64,000 nt of DNA, taken from contig CM055111.1 of assembly GCA_029204225.1 (NCBI GenBank), forward strand, positions 43,464,815 to 43,528,814, given 5' to 3'. The translations under genes were made by a program, and so were the position numbers. Every line of letters starts with the position of its first letter. Within the stretch, counting starts at the first letter, position 1. Shown piece after piece: positions 43,638 through 54,664 of this stretch. Source of the stretch: Diphasiastrum complanatum (lineage: Eukaryota; Streptophyta; Lycopodiopsida; Lycopodiales; Lycopodiaceae). The notes under the pieces were generated by a model, which did no database searches, was not told the DNA's origin, and worked only from the letters and a program-made list of their open reading frames with translations.

Positions 43638-44894
43638 GATGATTGCCCTTGGGGATTACCGGAATTTCAAGGTTACGAGAGGTGGGTTTCAGTTTTTTGT
43701 CTAGAGCTAGATCTATGGGGCAGAGGTTCTGGTGGGGTGGCATGCCTATACGAAGACTCACTACAGCCTATCATTGATCTGATTCAACGAGATGAGCAGG
43801 CACGCTATCTTTGGATTCGGTTTCTTGGTCTGAGTATTGGACTTGACAAGGATGTATATTTGGTGGTTTGCTATTTTCCACCGGAGTCTTCGACATTTGG
43901 AGATAGTATGGGCTCTCCGTATGTTGATCTCTCTTCAGATTTTCTCCTTTACTCTGAGCGTGGTCATATACTTCTTGTCAAGGATTTCAATGCCAAGACA
44001 TCTTCTAGACAGACAATTTCATGTACACTAATGGCCTTTGAGGATACATACATGCCTTGGATAGTATGGATATGGGGATTGATAGGATATCTGCTGACAC
44101 TGGTGGCCCGGTCTCTTCTACTTGGTGAGGCTCATGAGCTTGCCATTGTAATGGTTTGTCTTGTTGGCCGAGTTCTGGTGACTATACTTGCCACCCTCAT
44201 AGTCATGGCCACAGTGTTATGGACTATTTCATGGGGTCACCATCTCTCATACCCTTTTTATTTGATTCATTGCCACCACAATATCTAATCATTCCTTTCT
44301 TTCCATCCATTTGGGCTTAGCATTGTCTTTCTCCATCTAATCTCTCTCCTGTGGAACATGCTCCGAGATACACATTTAGCCATGCATACAAACCCCTCTA
44401 TCAAGAAGCTCTCTCTTTCATACTCCGAAGCTTCCCAAGATAGCCCGCTCCACTCCCAAGCATCATTTCTCACTGCAGCTCTTCAAACTTCATACTATTG
44501 CTTCCATGGCTTTCCCATCCAAACCTCGTAAATACTCCACACGTTCCAATTTACGTCACCCTCACCAACCTTGGTATCATGATATATGTAAACAACTTTA
44601 TCTACAAGTCATTTATGCACAATCTTCAATTTCTCATCATCTTTGTTATATCAAACGTTTATACAATTACACTTGTCATTACAAAAAAGCATTCCTATGA
44701 GACTCTGAAGGGAAGCGCCTTGTTGATCTTCTTTGCAACTCCTCTTCTGGTGCTTTCTAGCATGAGTTCATCCTATGGCCCCACCTTCAATACTGAGAGA
44801 TTTGCGTCGTTGGACTGAGTATGCCACATCACTCTACACCCTTCCCACATATCCAATTGTGATATCTCCTCGCCCCTCCACCTATGATATCATA

Positions 44895-45658
44895 AGTAGA
44901 TCTACCATAAGTATGAGATACACAAGCAAACTGACAAAAACCATGATAAACTGGCTAAAATCGACATCACCCATATTGCTATGGAGAAAGCCAATACTAA
45001 TGGATCTTAGCAACATGCAAGTGGAAGTACTGATAGAACACCCACTTGGAAGCTTATCCACCACCATGAAGAGAACGGATTGATCTCCACCAAATTGTCA
45101 ACGAAAAGCTTCCTAGCTCCAATCCCTTCGATCTTTGTAAGCCTTGCTCTGATACCACTGTAAGGAGAAGCACATCCAAGATCCTGCTTACAAAAGACAC
45201 ACAAAGGAATGACAGTGGAGCCAAACCACCCAACCATCCAGATGCTACTGATCAATCTCCAATAGTGTCTCCCCCATGCTAGGGAATAGGATGCAGGTGT
45301 AGAGAGAGTAACCTGACAATGAAATCTCACAACAAGAATCGGAGTAGGGCGAGGTTCTCCAAGAGGAAAATAGCCCTTGCTTTACCTATGCATGTGCCCA
45401 TGCAAGCATACAATATTCCCATACATGCAGTTCATTACTATTGATACTCTACACCATGCCAATAGCCGTCGTCCTAACCCATGCAATAGCCCCACATGCC
45501 ACAAGATGTGTGACTGGGTCCTCTCAAGGTCATTAATGAATTACATTACTGGCCTATTTCGGAATAACGATGCGTAACCAATAATCTTGCGTACTAGAGT
45601 ACCGGATACCCAAGTCTAGATTTATGCCAAATCCTATATACGGGACATGGACGTAACA
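44895..45658 (-). mobile_element. copia fragment: 5' LTR, primer site and leader
   Basis: LTR 45159-45658 (500 bp; TGTTACGTCC...TCTCCTTACA in element orientation). The Met-tRNA primer site TGGTATCAGAGC lies at 45146-45157 and about 250 bases of leader extend to 44895. It interrupts LINE-10, and about 300 bases of LINE expected between its two sides are missing, so the insertion was accompanied or followed by a deletion. Confidence 0.75.
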
Positions 45659-46656
45659 CCGGTGATCCCATGAAGCCTAATAGCTATTATACCACTATGA
45701 TTGGTCACATTGTGGCTAAGCAATATGGCAGTATCATTCAGACAATGATTAGTAGTGAGGCAGACATGCCTTGGGTTAGGCCGGTTTCAGGACACAACAT
45801 TCCACTACTGATCATGTGTTCACACCTCGTGCTATCATTGAGGAAGCCATGTCCATAAATGAGAGAATTTGCTGCTGTTTTGTAGATTTCCGAAAACCTT
45901 TTGACTCAGTCCTGGGACACATGCTCATCCAGAGGTTGAGGCATTTTGGCTTTTCTACTAATACCATATTGGTTGTCATGGCACTATATGAGCAAGTTTG
46001 GGGATCTTTCAAGCTTCATCACCAAGGTGAAGGTCATAAGCTATCATGGTGCTCCCATGATTTTGGTCTCTTATGTACGTATGGCATGGCTATTTCGAAT
46101 TTACCCAACATGTGTGGCCTTGATTATGTGTGAAATGTTCCTACTCCGTAAAGATATATGTCAGAGAGGTCAATATGGACAACAGGACCCCCAAACCCAT
46201 ATCACCTTTTTCTCGAGGAGATGCACCAAAGTAGACCTTGAGGTTGAGACATTGTCCAAGGACAAGTCGAATATTTCTTCTCGAGACCTTCACTGGGACC
46301 GACGACAGTGTATTGCTTCGACACCGAGCTTCATGGCTACCATGAGACTTTGTAGATCTAGGGCTCATGCAAGTAGGCCCATTGTTTCCTCTTAGGAACC
46401 GGCATCATTATCTATCCTTGCTTTCTTTGGCAAGGGTCCTTTGTGACTTGCTATGTCATACAATTTTGCTTTATTGTTGTACAGCTATAGTTATACTACA
46501 TTCCATTGTATCATCTCTCATATCTACCAATCATGAGAGTAAAGCATGGATCTGTTAGGTTTTGCTAGTTTGATCCTTTTATCTAGTAGTTCTTTGTTTC
46601 TGAAGAAATTTATATGCTCCCTTTAGCATTTATCAAACTTGAGATGTACTTTCTTG

Positions 46657-46685
46657 GTCTTATATGCCTTATGGCAATAAAAGAC
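46657..46685 (+). other. LINE 3'-terminal hairpin (copy 10)
   Basis: Outer GTCTT/AAGAC, inner TGCC/GGCA with a TTAT loop, followed by ATTGATAGG instead of ATTAATAAAG. Confidence 0.65.
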
Positions 46686-47165
46686 ATTGATAGGTTTCAG
46701 GACTGGATATTCTACTACGGATCAGATTTTATCTTGAGATGTATCATTGAGGAGGCTAAGCATAGGAAGCAGCGAATTCATTGTTGCTTTGTGGATTTCC
46801 GCAAGGCTTTTGACTCTGTATCTAGACACCTTATGCTCAGCGCCTGGTCTCACTTGGTTTTTCACAGAAGGTTAGTGCTTCTATTACCACCTTATATGAG
46901 AGGGTTTTGGCTAGACTCGGAGATGGGACAGGATGGTCACCTCCGATCCACAGTACAGTTGGTGTGAAGCAAGGGTGCCCCCTTTCTCCTACTCTTTTTG
47001 CTCTCTACATTGATGATTTCAAGCAGATAATCAAAGAGGAGGGTGGTGATGGCTGTCCTCTTGCAGATATTGTCATACCTATTCTATTATATGATGATGA
47101 TATTGTCCTGTTATCTACCTCAGCCAGAGGGCTTCAGAGACTTACTAATAAATTTTACAGTTTTT

Positions 47166-48020
47166 AGGACAATAATGATTGTACTTTACAATCATAGAGA
47201 GTTATTGGTTGCTTAATCAATGAACCTATCAAGTTCTACACATTCGATCTTGATCTAGATTCACTACACTTGGATTTAAGCAAGAGCAATGGATCAACAC
47301 ATCATTTTTTTTAGTGAGAGCGGCTTCACACGTGTGGAGTACTGTAGTCCACTGTACGGCCTGCACCTGAAACAACAAGTACAATGATACTAGATAGCAA
47401 TCATGCATAAAAATCACAAGACAAATGACTAGAAATCTCACAAAAGTGTAGAGTGCAAAAGTCTCATCAATTTTCTTAGCAAAATGATGATCCTTTTATG
47501 GATCAAGTACATCCATGAGTCTGGTACAGTCCAGCGGGCCTTCACACGTGTGAAGAGTGCCACATCACTCAGATCTATCCATTTTATCCATCCTTGATCC
47601 TTATCCAATAGTTGACCTTCTAGAATATGACTAAAATCCAAAAAGCTAGTCTCCTAGAATATAGGAATATTCCCTACAAAATAGGATCTAAGGAAAATGG
47701 TCAACTCTTATCTTCTAGTACTCTATACACACGTGTGAACATCCACTTGCCATGTGGGAGCATTTACTCATGCACATGCAAGGAAAAGCTAATTTGTAGG
47801 TGACTAGTCAACTTGACTAAAAACTAGTCATTTCATGTTCACACTAACTAGAATGATACAAAATCAATTTGGATATATACAAACATGAAAAGTACATCCT
47901 TTCACACGTGGGAATAGGCTCCACACGTGTGAAATCATATCATCAACATATTCTAATGTTTGATCAATATTTACATGAACCAATGTCAAGTGAGAAGTGA
48001 CAATTTTCAACACTTACATG
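47166..48020. mobile_element. Unclassified 855-bp insertion with CACGTG palindromes
   Basis: Flanked by the direct repeat gttttt (47160-47165 and 48021-48026); without it the LINE reads through in phase. It has no coding. Near the left end is a perfect hairpin, ATGATTGTA ctt TACAATCAT (47172-47192). On the minus strand, from 48012, it reads TGTTGAAAATTG, like the start of a plant LTR, so it may be a solo LTR, but a matching CA end and a 5-bp duplication are not clear. Five copies of a CACACGTG-type palindrome lie within it. Confidence 0.6.
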
Positions 48021-49496
48021 GTTTTTGTCAAAAGTAGGGTTTGACGGTAAATATCTCTAAGACTAAGATCATGGTGCTCAACACCAATAGGTAGCATATG
48101 CGGGACAACATTTTTTATTATGATGGACAGCAGTTGGAGATAGTTGCCTCTTACACTTATCTCGGAGTTCTTTTTCCTCGTCCTCTGCTTATCTTTAGAC
48201 CTGCATCCACAGCTCGATTGCGTAAGGGGCACACAGCCATTGTTCAAATGGAGAGACTTTGTACTGCCCTTTATATTCATGATCCTGCTACACGATGTTT
48301 GCGCTTTTTTATTATTGTCTCTCCGGTGGCTATGTAATCAACGAAGGCTTGGTAACCTGGGCTCTCTACGGGTACATGGAGAGACATTACTCGATTGCAG
48401 ATTCTCAAGCTTGGCTAGATGATCCGTGCGTAGGGCGTAGGCATGATATTATACTAGCAGAGTTTGCATCTCCACCTATGGTTGTTGAGGCTACGTTCCG
48501 GAATCATGTTTTGACATAGTCTAGCCGATATGGATACTTCCAGGTATCTAGTTGCTGCTTACAGTTCATCTCATTCTATTGCTAGTTAGCAGGCTAAGTC
48601 GTCATGGTTTGAGGATGTCTCTGAGTTTCTTGGCAGATGGGGGATATCTATATCAGCTCTCTCTAATGGGACTCATACCTATATTCGGCGTCAGCTTTAT
48701 CGCAGTTATATTCAGACAGTGTGGTCACAGCCAGATCCAGAGAGGGTCAAGATGCATTTTTACGGCACTCATCTCCTACAACTAGATGATATGGTGTTAC
48801 CTACTCTACAGTCATATCTTTCACAGACTTTATCATATGGTCTTTGATACCGTATTGGGCAGCTTCGTGTCTCCTCACATCAGCTTGCTATTGAGACAGG
48901 CCATTATACTAACACACCCAGACCACAGCGGATTTGCCAGTTATGCTCAATGCAGGAGGTAGAGGATAAGTCACATTTCATTTTCAGATGTCCTATATAC
49001 TATGAGATCCGAGGCCATTATTGTTGTCTTTATAGAGACACTCCTCTCTCCCTTGGCTCTTTCTTGGCATATCCAGACCCTAGGTGTGTGGGACTCTTAT
49101 TGAGAGAGACGTTGACATGGCAGAAGGCTGTGAAGACTCAGCGGCCACCTACCAGGACCAAGACGTGCAGTCCATTCATCACCGTCAACCAAAGCCTCAC
49201 GACGGCCTTCAACATTTTACCGCACTCGTCAGCCTCGAGTGCGCACCTCACAGCCTATCACTCGCTTTTTCAGATCAGCCACTCAGTGATTTTGGTTCTT
49301 CTTTAGTTGTTTGCCTCAGCAGAGCGGGTGGTTAAGCTCTTGCATTTGTACCTCAGCAAAGCGGGAGGTTAAAAAGTTTTTGCATCTCCTTCTTGCATGA
49401 TGAGAGATTGTTGATTTGTTTGTAATTAGTTGACTGTTGGTAGAGAGATAGCTTTTTGAAATACGTCCTCATTTGGACATTGCTCCTACTGTACTT

Positions 49497-49528
49497 TGTC
49501 TTTTGTGCCTACGGGCACTAGATAGACA
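49497..49528 (+). other. LINE 3'-terminal hairpin (copy 11)
   Basis: Outer TGTCT/AGACA, inner GTGCC/GGCAC with a TACG loop, then TTAATAAA and (CT)n. Two inner pairs differ from copy 2 on both strands of the stem. Confidence 0.78.
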
Positions 49529-49533
49529 TTAAT

Positions 49534-49536
<3 letters not shown>

Positions 49537-49610
<74 letters not shown>
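49537..49610 (+). repeat. (CT)n tail of LINE-11
   Basis: 74 bases of (CT)n directly after AATAAA, ending exactly where the 5' region of LINE-12 begins (GTGACTGGCTCTATGGCTCC). Confidence 0.92.
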
Positions 49611-49613
<3 letters not shown>

Positions 49614-49689
49614 ACTGGCTCTATGGCTCCTCGCGGATCAGTCCCTCCTCGCGCCACAGCCCCTCTTCCTCCACGTCGGACCACCCGCT

Positions 49690-50047
49690 TGTTACGAGCT
49701 CGTAACCAGTGCCGAACCCTAGAGAACACAGATAGGTCAGATACCACAGTCAGGGTCGTGTCCAGCGTACATGACCAACAGGGCAAGACAGTGTGAGTAG
49801 TGTGCCCCAGCACGGTCCATAGCCATGGCGGGCCTAACACAGCCTAGGGACCCTGTCACCAGGATAGGGCCCCCAGTTGGGTCCCGACGTGCAGTCGGCC
49901 ACGTCAGTGCCACGTGGCCGACACTTGGCAGTAGCATGCTACCAGTCCTCACACTGGGCTAGGAGGGGCTTACTCTATATCAGGGAGTAGGCAAGGTTGG
50001 GTGGCTCAGTTAGTGTTTGCCCTACTGTGGTGTTAGGACTTATTACA
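49690..50047 (+). repeat. gypsy-1 5' LTR
   Basis: 358 bp, TGTTACGAGC...TTATTACA; identical by eye to 55963-56320 and similar to 59487-59844. Confidence 0.96.
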
Positions 50048-50827
50048 CTGGTATCAGAGCCATCTCCTTCTGTGGGAATTTAGGAGCAGCAGTAGAGAAA
50101 GCTATCAGAAGATAGGAAGTGTTTCTCAGATTCTCAGAGAGGAATAGAGGAGGAGGATCGCTGTAGATGCAGCCTTCAAACCTTTGAAATTCACTGAGAA
50201 ATTACAGTGGTAAGGAGTCAAATTCCATGTACAGGTAACTCGCTGGAAGGGCAGCTATCCATCGCTGATTTCAGAGACCTTTTTAAAGATTTCCAGCGGA
50301 AATAGAGTAGGAAATAGCAAGTAGACCCATCGCTGTACATACAGGGATCTACTTCTGTTTTCAAAGTGCAATTTCAGTAGAGCTGAGCGGATTTCAAGCT
50401 GAGATTTCCCAGCAGGGTCAGCGCTGCCAATACTTCTGAGTTTTCAGATTTCTGACAAATTTTTGGGCCCTAACTTGGAAGATTTGGAGCAATAGTACTT
50501 CGAACAGATCAGCGAGTAGGGGACTTCTGAAATTTCAGAATTCAGAAGTGCTTTCGGACTTCAACTTTGCTTTCTTGTGGACGAGCTACTATCCTCAAAG
50601 AACCGGGAAATTTGGCACCGTTTTGAAGCTTCAAACTGGCATTTTTCGGGACAACAGGTCTGAAAGCAGTGCAGGAAGAGCTGAAAGGGCTTTTCTTGAT
50701 TCTCTCTGTGGAAGTACAGTCCTCAGAAACAGCTAAGTCATCTTTCCTTTTCCTTGTACAGTTGTAAATTAGTCTTTTAGACTTTTTTTCCTTCAGAAGT
50801 TAAGGTAACTCTCTTTCAGTCCCGAAG

Positions 50828-52270
50828 ATGACCACTCCTCAGGGACCTGATCAACCCCAGGAGAGAGGCTTCGACGAACTTGAAACAGAAGCCTTGGCTT
50901 ATAGAAAAGGGAAGAAACCCATGGAAGTGGAAGAACAGGAACAGTTCGCCGAAGAACTCGACGAACTGGTTACCAAGGAGCAGTTTCTCCAATTGGTAAC
51001 AGAAGTGGATGAACTGAAATTGGCATTAGCCAATTTCAAGTCCAGTGTGGACGACTCGTTCGCTGAACTCAAAAGCTTGATTTTGAGTTCCGCGAAAGGA
51101 AGCCTTCCCTCCACTTCTCAGTTATCCCCTTCTCCACTTCCATCAGTTTCGGGTGAGACTTTACGGTCTCACCCCAGTGTTTTTAAAGATTTAAAACCTC
51201 CTACTTTTAATGGGGAAGAGAAGGATAGAAATGCAGATATTCTACAAACCTTCCTCAGCAAATGGAAGAACATTCATGCTCTTAAACAGACCCCTGACCA
51301 TTTGCAAGCAATTGAGGCCAGTCTTTCTTTAGGGCCTATGGCCTATAAGTGGTGGTTAAATCTCCAGGAGACTGGGCAGACTCCCCGGTCATGGAAAGCT
51401 TTTGAAGAAGCTTTCCTAAGAGAATTTCTACCAGAAAATGAACTGGATAGAGCCTAGGAAGCCTGGGAAAGAACAGTAATGGATAAATCCCTCATCCAAT
51501 ATATCTCGCAGTATCGAGAAGCAATTTTAAAGATTAAAAATATGGATGACTATCAGAAAATCAGGGGATTTGTCCGTGGCCTCAAAGATGAATATAAAGT
51601 AGAGGTCCAGAGAAACTCGCCTACTACCCTTGAGCAAGCTCTCAGATATGCTCAAATCTATGATGATTCAGTTGGTAGGAAGAAGGCGAGACAACAGCCA
51701 CTTTCTGAGCAGCCCTCTCAGAAAGACTTTCAATATAAAAAGAAATTTTTAAAAAGAAAGAAAGAAGACAAATTTAAAAGTGAAGCTCCTCAGAAACGCC
51801 CTTCACTCATACAGCCCTTAAAACCAGATGATTTTGAGAAAGCCAAACAAGAACGTTTGTGCTTTGTGTGTATGGGCAAGGGACACACAGTCAGACAGTG
51901 TCCCAAGGGGCCTTTCACTAAAAAAGATAAGAAAGATAAAAAACAAGTTCATCTTGTTCAGACTGTATGTTTCCCCAGTGACTCGGCAGCTTCCGAGATC
52001 AAAGTGTATCATGAAGATCATGAACACTGTTGCCAGCTGACCTCTGCAATGCTAGCGAGACCCTTCAGCTTTGGGCCCCATGACCTAGTACGTATGCATG
52101 GGAAAGTTGGTAACCAGTCAGTAAGAGTCATGGTTGATGATGGGGCAACCCATAATTTCATCAACCACACCCTGGTTAAAAAGCTTAAACTACCAGAAGT
52201 ACCTAGTTAGCATAGGTACATAGTTTCATTAGCTAAGGGTGAAGATAAAAAAATATGGGAAACTATGGTA
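50828..52270 (+). pseudogene. gypsy-1 gag and protease
   Basis: Begins MTTPQGPDQPQERGFDELE. It has a heptad-like stretch (TEVDELKLALANFKSSVDDS), the gag core (DILQTFLSKWKNIHALKQTP, YKWWLNLQETGQTP, FEEAFLREFLP), a TAG at 51455 where gypsy-2 has TGG, then QYISQYREAILKIKN, a basic segment and the zinc knuckle CFVCMGKGHTVRQCP (51860-51905). The protease motif is VMVDDGATHNFI (52130-52165), with DDG in place of the usual D-S/T-G. A second TAG at 52208 replaces CAG. Confidence 0.9.
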
Positions 52271-52283
52271 AGTAAGTTAAATC

Positions 52284-54664
52284 TTGGTATTCCGGGATGA
52301 AATAAACTTTCAGATAATGCACCTGGATCGAACAGACATTGTTCTCGGGAGAGATTGGCTCTACAGTTTAGGACCTTCCCTCCACAGAAACTATCAGGAG
52401 AACACCCTCAGCTTTCAGCATAAAGGCCAAGAGATCCAGTTGCATGGGGAGCATGATGTTCCCAACAGCCCTATGGTATGCAGTTCAGAGCTCTGTCAGC
52501 TAATCGGAGACGAAGACCATCAGGTATTCTTATGTGACTTTCAGTTTATTCCTGAAGTTTCTATTTCTAGTTCTATTCAGCAGAAAATCAGTAAATTAGA
52601 AACTTTATTGTCTAAATTTAAAGATGTTTTTCCTGAAGATTTGCCACATGGTTTACCACCTAGCAGAGAGGTAGATCATGTAATAAACCTAGTACCAGGT
52701 ACAGCACCTGTTTCTAAACCTCCGTATCGGGTCAGCCGAACAGAGGATGAAGAAATAACTAGGTAGTTAACAGACTATCTTGGGAAAGGCCAAATTCAGA
52801 CCAGTAGTTCACCATGGGCCTCACCAGTCCTATTGGTGAAAAAGAAAGAGGGGTCTATGCGTCTTTGCGTAGATTACAGAGCCCTCAATAAAGTCACAAT
52901 TAAGAATAAATACCCTATGCCTCGGGCAGACGAGTTGTTTGATCAACTCGACGGGGCTAAGTTTTTCAGCAAAATAGACCTCAAATCGGGATATCATCAA
53001 GTCCGTATAAAATCGGAAGATGTCTCGAAAACAGCTTTTAGGACTCGTCACGGTCATTATGAGTTTAAGGTGATGCCATTTGGGCTCACAAATGCTCCAG
53101 CTACCTTTATGACCTTGATGAACAGTGTCCTCAGACCATACTTGGGTAAGTTTGTAGTCGTATTTTTGGATGACATCCTCGTTTACAGCAAAACGAGGAA
53201 GGAGCATCTAAAACACCTCAGAAAGGTGTTTCGACTGCTCAGAAAGCATAAGCTTTATGCTAAACAATCCAAGTGTGAATTCTTCGTTGAAGAAGTAGCA
53301 TATTTGGGTCACATTATCTCTTCAGATGGGATTAAGATGGACCCAAATAAGGTTAAAGCCATACTCAGTTGGCTGAGACCTCAGAATATTTTGGAACTTC
53401 AGATCTTTCTTGGTCTGGCTGGATATTACAGACGATTTGTCAAGGAATATGCTCAAATAGCAGTTCCTATGACAAATCTTCTTAAGGGGAAGGGAAAGGA
53501 GTTCATTTGGGAGTCCGCACAACAGGAGAGCTTTGATGCTCTCAAAACAGCCTTAGCTACAGCACCAGTTTTAAAAGTCGTCGACCCCAATTAGCCATTT
53601 GTGGTCGAAACAGATGCTAGCGACTTTGCAGTTGGTGCTGTACTAACTCAGGGTGGACGACCAGTTGCTTTCGAGAGTAAAAAACTCGAGCTAGCTCAAA
53701 CTAGGTATAGTGCCTATGAAAAGGAACTCTTTTCTATAGTCCATGCCCTTAAGACTTGGAGGCATTATTTGTATGGTGCCAACTTTGAGGTCCTGACAGC
53801 CCATGAAAGTTCCTATGACAAATCTTCTTAAGGGGAAGGGAAAGGAGTTCATTTGGGAGTCCGCACAACAGGAGAGCTTTGATGCTCTCAAAACAGCCTT
53901 AGCTACAGCACCAGTTTTAAAAGTCGTCGACCCCAATCAGCCATTTGTGGTCGAAACAGATGCTAGCGACTTTGTAGTAGGTGCTGTGCTAACTCAGGGT
54001 GGAAGACCAGTTGCGTTCGAGAGTAAAAAACTCGAGCCAGCTCAGACTAGGTACAGTGCCTATGAAAAGGAACTCTTTTCTATAGTCTATGCCCTTAAGA
54101 CTTGGGAGGCATTATTTGTATGGTGCCAACTTTGAGGTCCTGACAGACCATGAGAGTCTCAGATACCTTTGCAATCAACCTGAGCTTAGAGGTCGGAAAG
54201 CTCGTTGGGCAGAGTTGATGCAAGAGTTTGACATGTCTATCAGATATAGACGTGGAAAATTCAATACAGTAGCAGATGCCCTTAGCAGAATGCCTATGAT
54301 AAACGAACTGAGTTTTACTCAGATTCGTAGTGAGTTACTCGAGTCCTTGAGAGGGAAATGCCAGCATGATGCATTCTTCTCTATTATCTGGAACTCAGTC
54401 CAGAGCAGACAGTTACAGACTCAAGAACCAGTTCCCGGGGCTGGTGCCAGTTCATCCAAGAATACGGCAGCTTCCGTTGAGGATGACGATGAGTCCGAGT
54501 ATACGTCGTCAGATGACGTTGAGGATTCTGAGCCTGTATTACCCAAGCAAACCCCAGTGGTTGAGGGTCAGTTGACTCAAGGATTCAAATGGAAACAGTA
54601 TTTCATTCAGGATGAGTACTTGCTCTATAGAGATAGAGTGTGTCCCCAATTCAGAGGATTATAG
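52284..54664 (+). pseudogene. gypsy-1 reverse transcriptase and RNase H, with internal duplication
   Basis: DIVLGRDWLYSLGP ends the protease region. RT follows: PHGLPPSREVDHVINLVPG, a TAG at 52764 in place of the expected Gln, [36 protein letters not shown], the catalytic [11 protein letters not shown] (53157-53190), [19 protein letters not shown]. From 53466 a 347-base segment covering the RT end and RNase H start (VVETDASDF) is present twice in tandem; the first copy has a TAG at 53592 where the second has CAG. RNase H ends with KFNTVADALSRMPM (54260). A 2-base deletion near 54640 ends the frame at 54662. Confidence 0.93.
53466..54161 (+). repeat. 347-bp direct duplication within gypsy-1 pol
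   Basis: CCTATGACAAATCTTCTTAA occurs at 53466 and 53813, and the following 345 bases align with about 13 differences, including one single-base length difference. Confidence 0.93.

Larger units (their letters stand above)
43638..46697 (+). mobile_element. LINE-10: endonuclease plus RT and C-terminus, split by a copia LTR
   Basis: APE endonuclease at 43638-44280: GRGSGGVACLYEDSLQPI, DVYLVVCYFPPESS, HILLVKDFNAKTSS (catalytic DFN) and a frameshifted SVMDY block. The RT N-terminal region is readable to about 44890 (PIVISPRPST). A copia fragment lies at 44895-45658, after which RT resumes (GDPMKPNSYYTTMIGHIVAK, FVDFRKPFDSV at 45880, GHMLIQRLRHFGF) and then jumps by deletion to the C-terminal tail (46140-46395). 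The 3' end has the hairpin at 46657-46685 but no CT tail, because LINE-11 starts there. Confidence 0.85.
46698..49610 (+). mobile_element. LINE-11: RT to (CT)n tail, split by an 855-bp insertion
   Basis: Starts at the FRTGYST-like segment of RT directly after the 3' end of LINE-10. Motifs: FVDFRKAFDSVSR (46795), GVKQGCPLSPTLFALYIDDF (46960), LLYDDDIVLLSTSARGL (YDDD instead of YADD, 47085-47135). The insertion 47166-48020 follows. RT thumb resumes with SYTYLGVLFPRP (48150), then LSNGTHTYIRRQLY in broken frames, the knuckle ICQLCSMQEVEDKSHFIFRC (48940-48995), a 3' UTR hairpin at 49497-49528, AATAAA and a 74-base (CT)n tail. Several stops; inactive. Confidence 0.87.

Noticed and set aside
27605-45157. 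CTCTGATACCA sequences (27610, 37658, 45147, 17139) as tRNA genes
   Set aside because: They are primer binding sites next to LTRs; no cloverleaf or A/B boxes surround them.
949-49610. AG/CT tracts as a CRISPR-like or regulatory repeat array
   Set aside because: They are simple dinucleotide repeats, most of them positioned as LINE tails, with no spacer-repeat structure.
49737-49952. Minus-strand frame repeated at 56010-56225 and in part near 59700 as a conserved gene
   Set aside because: It lies inside the gypsy LTRs and is repeated only because the LTR is.
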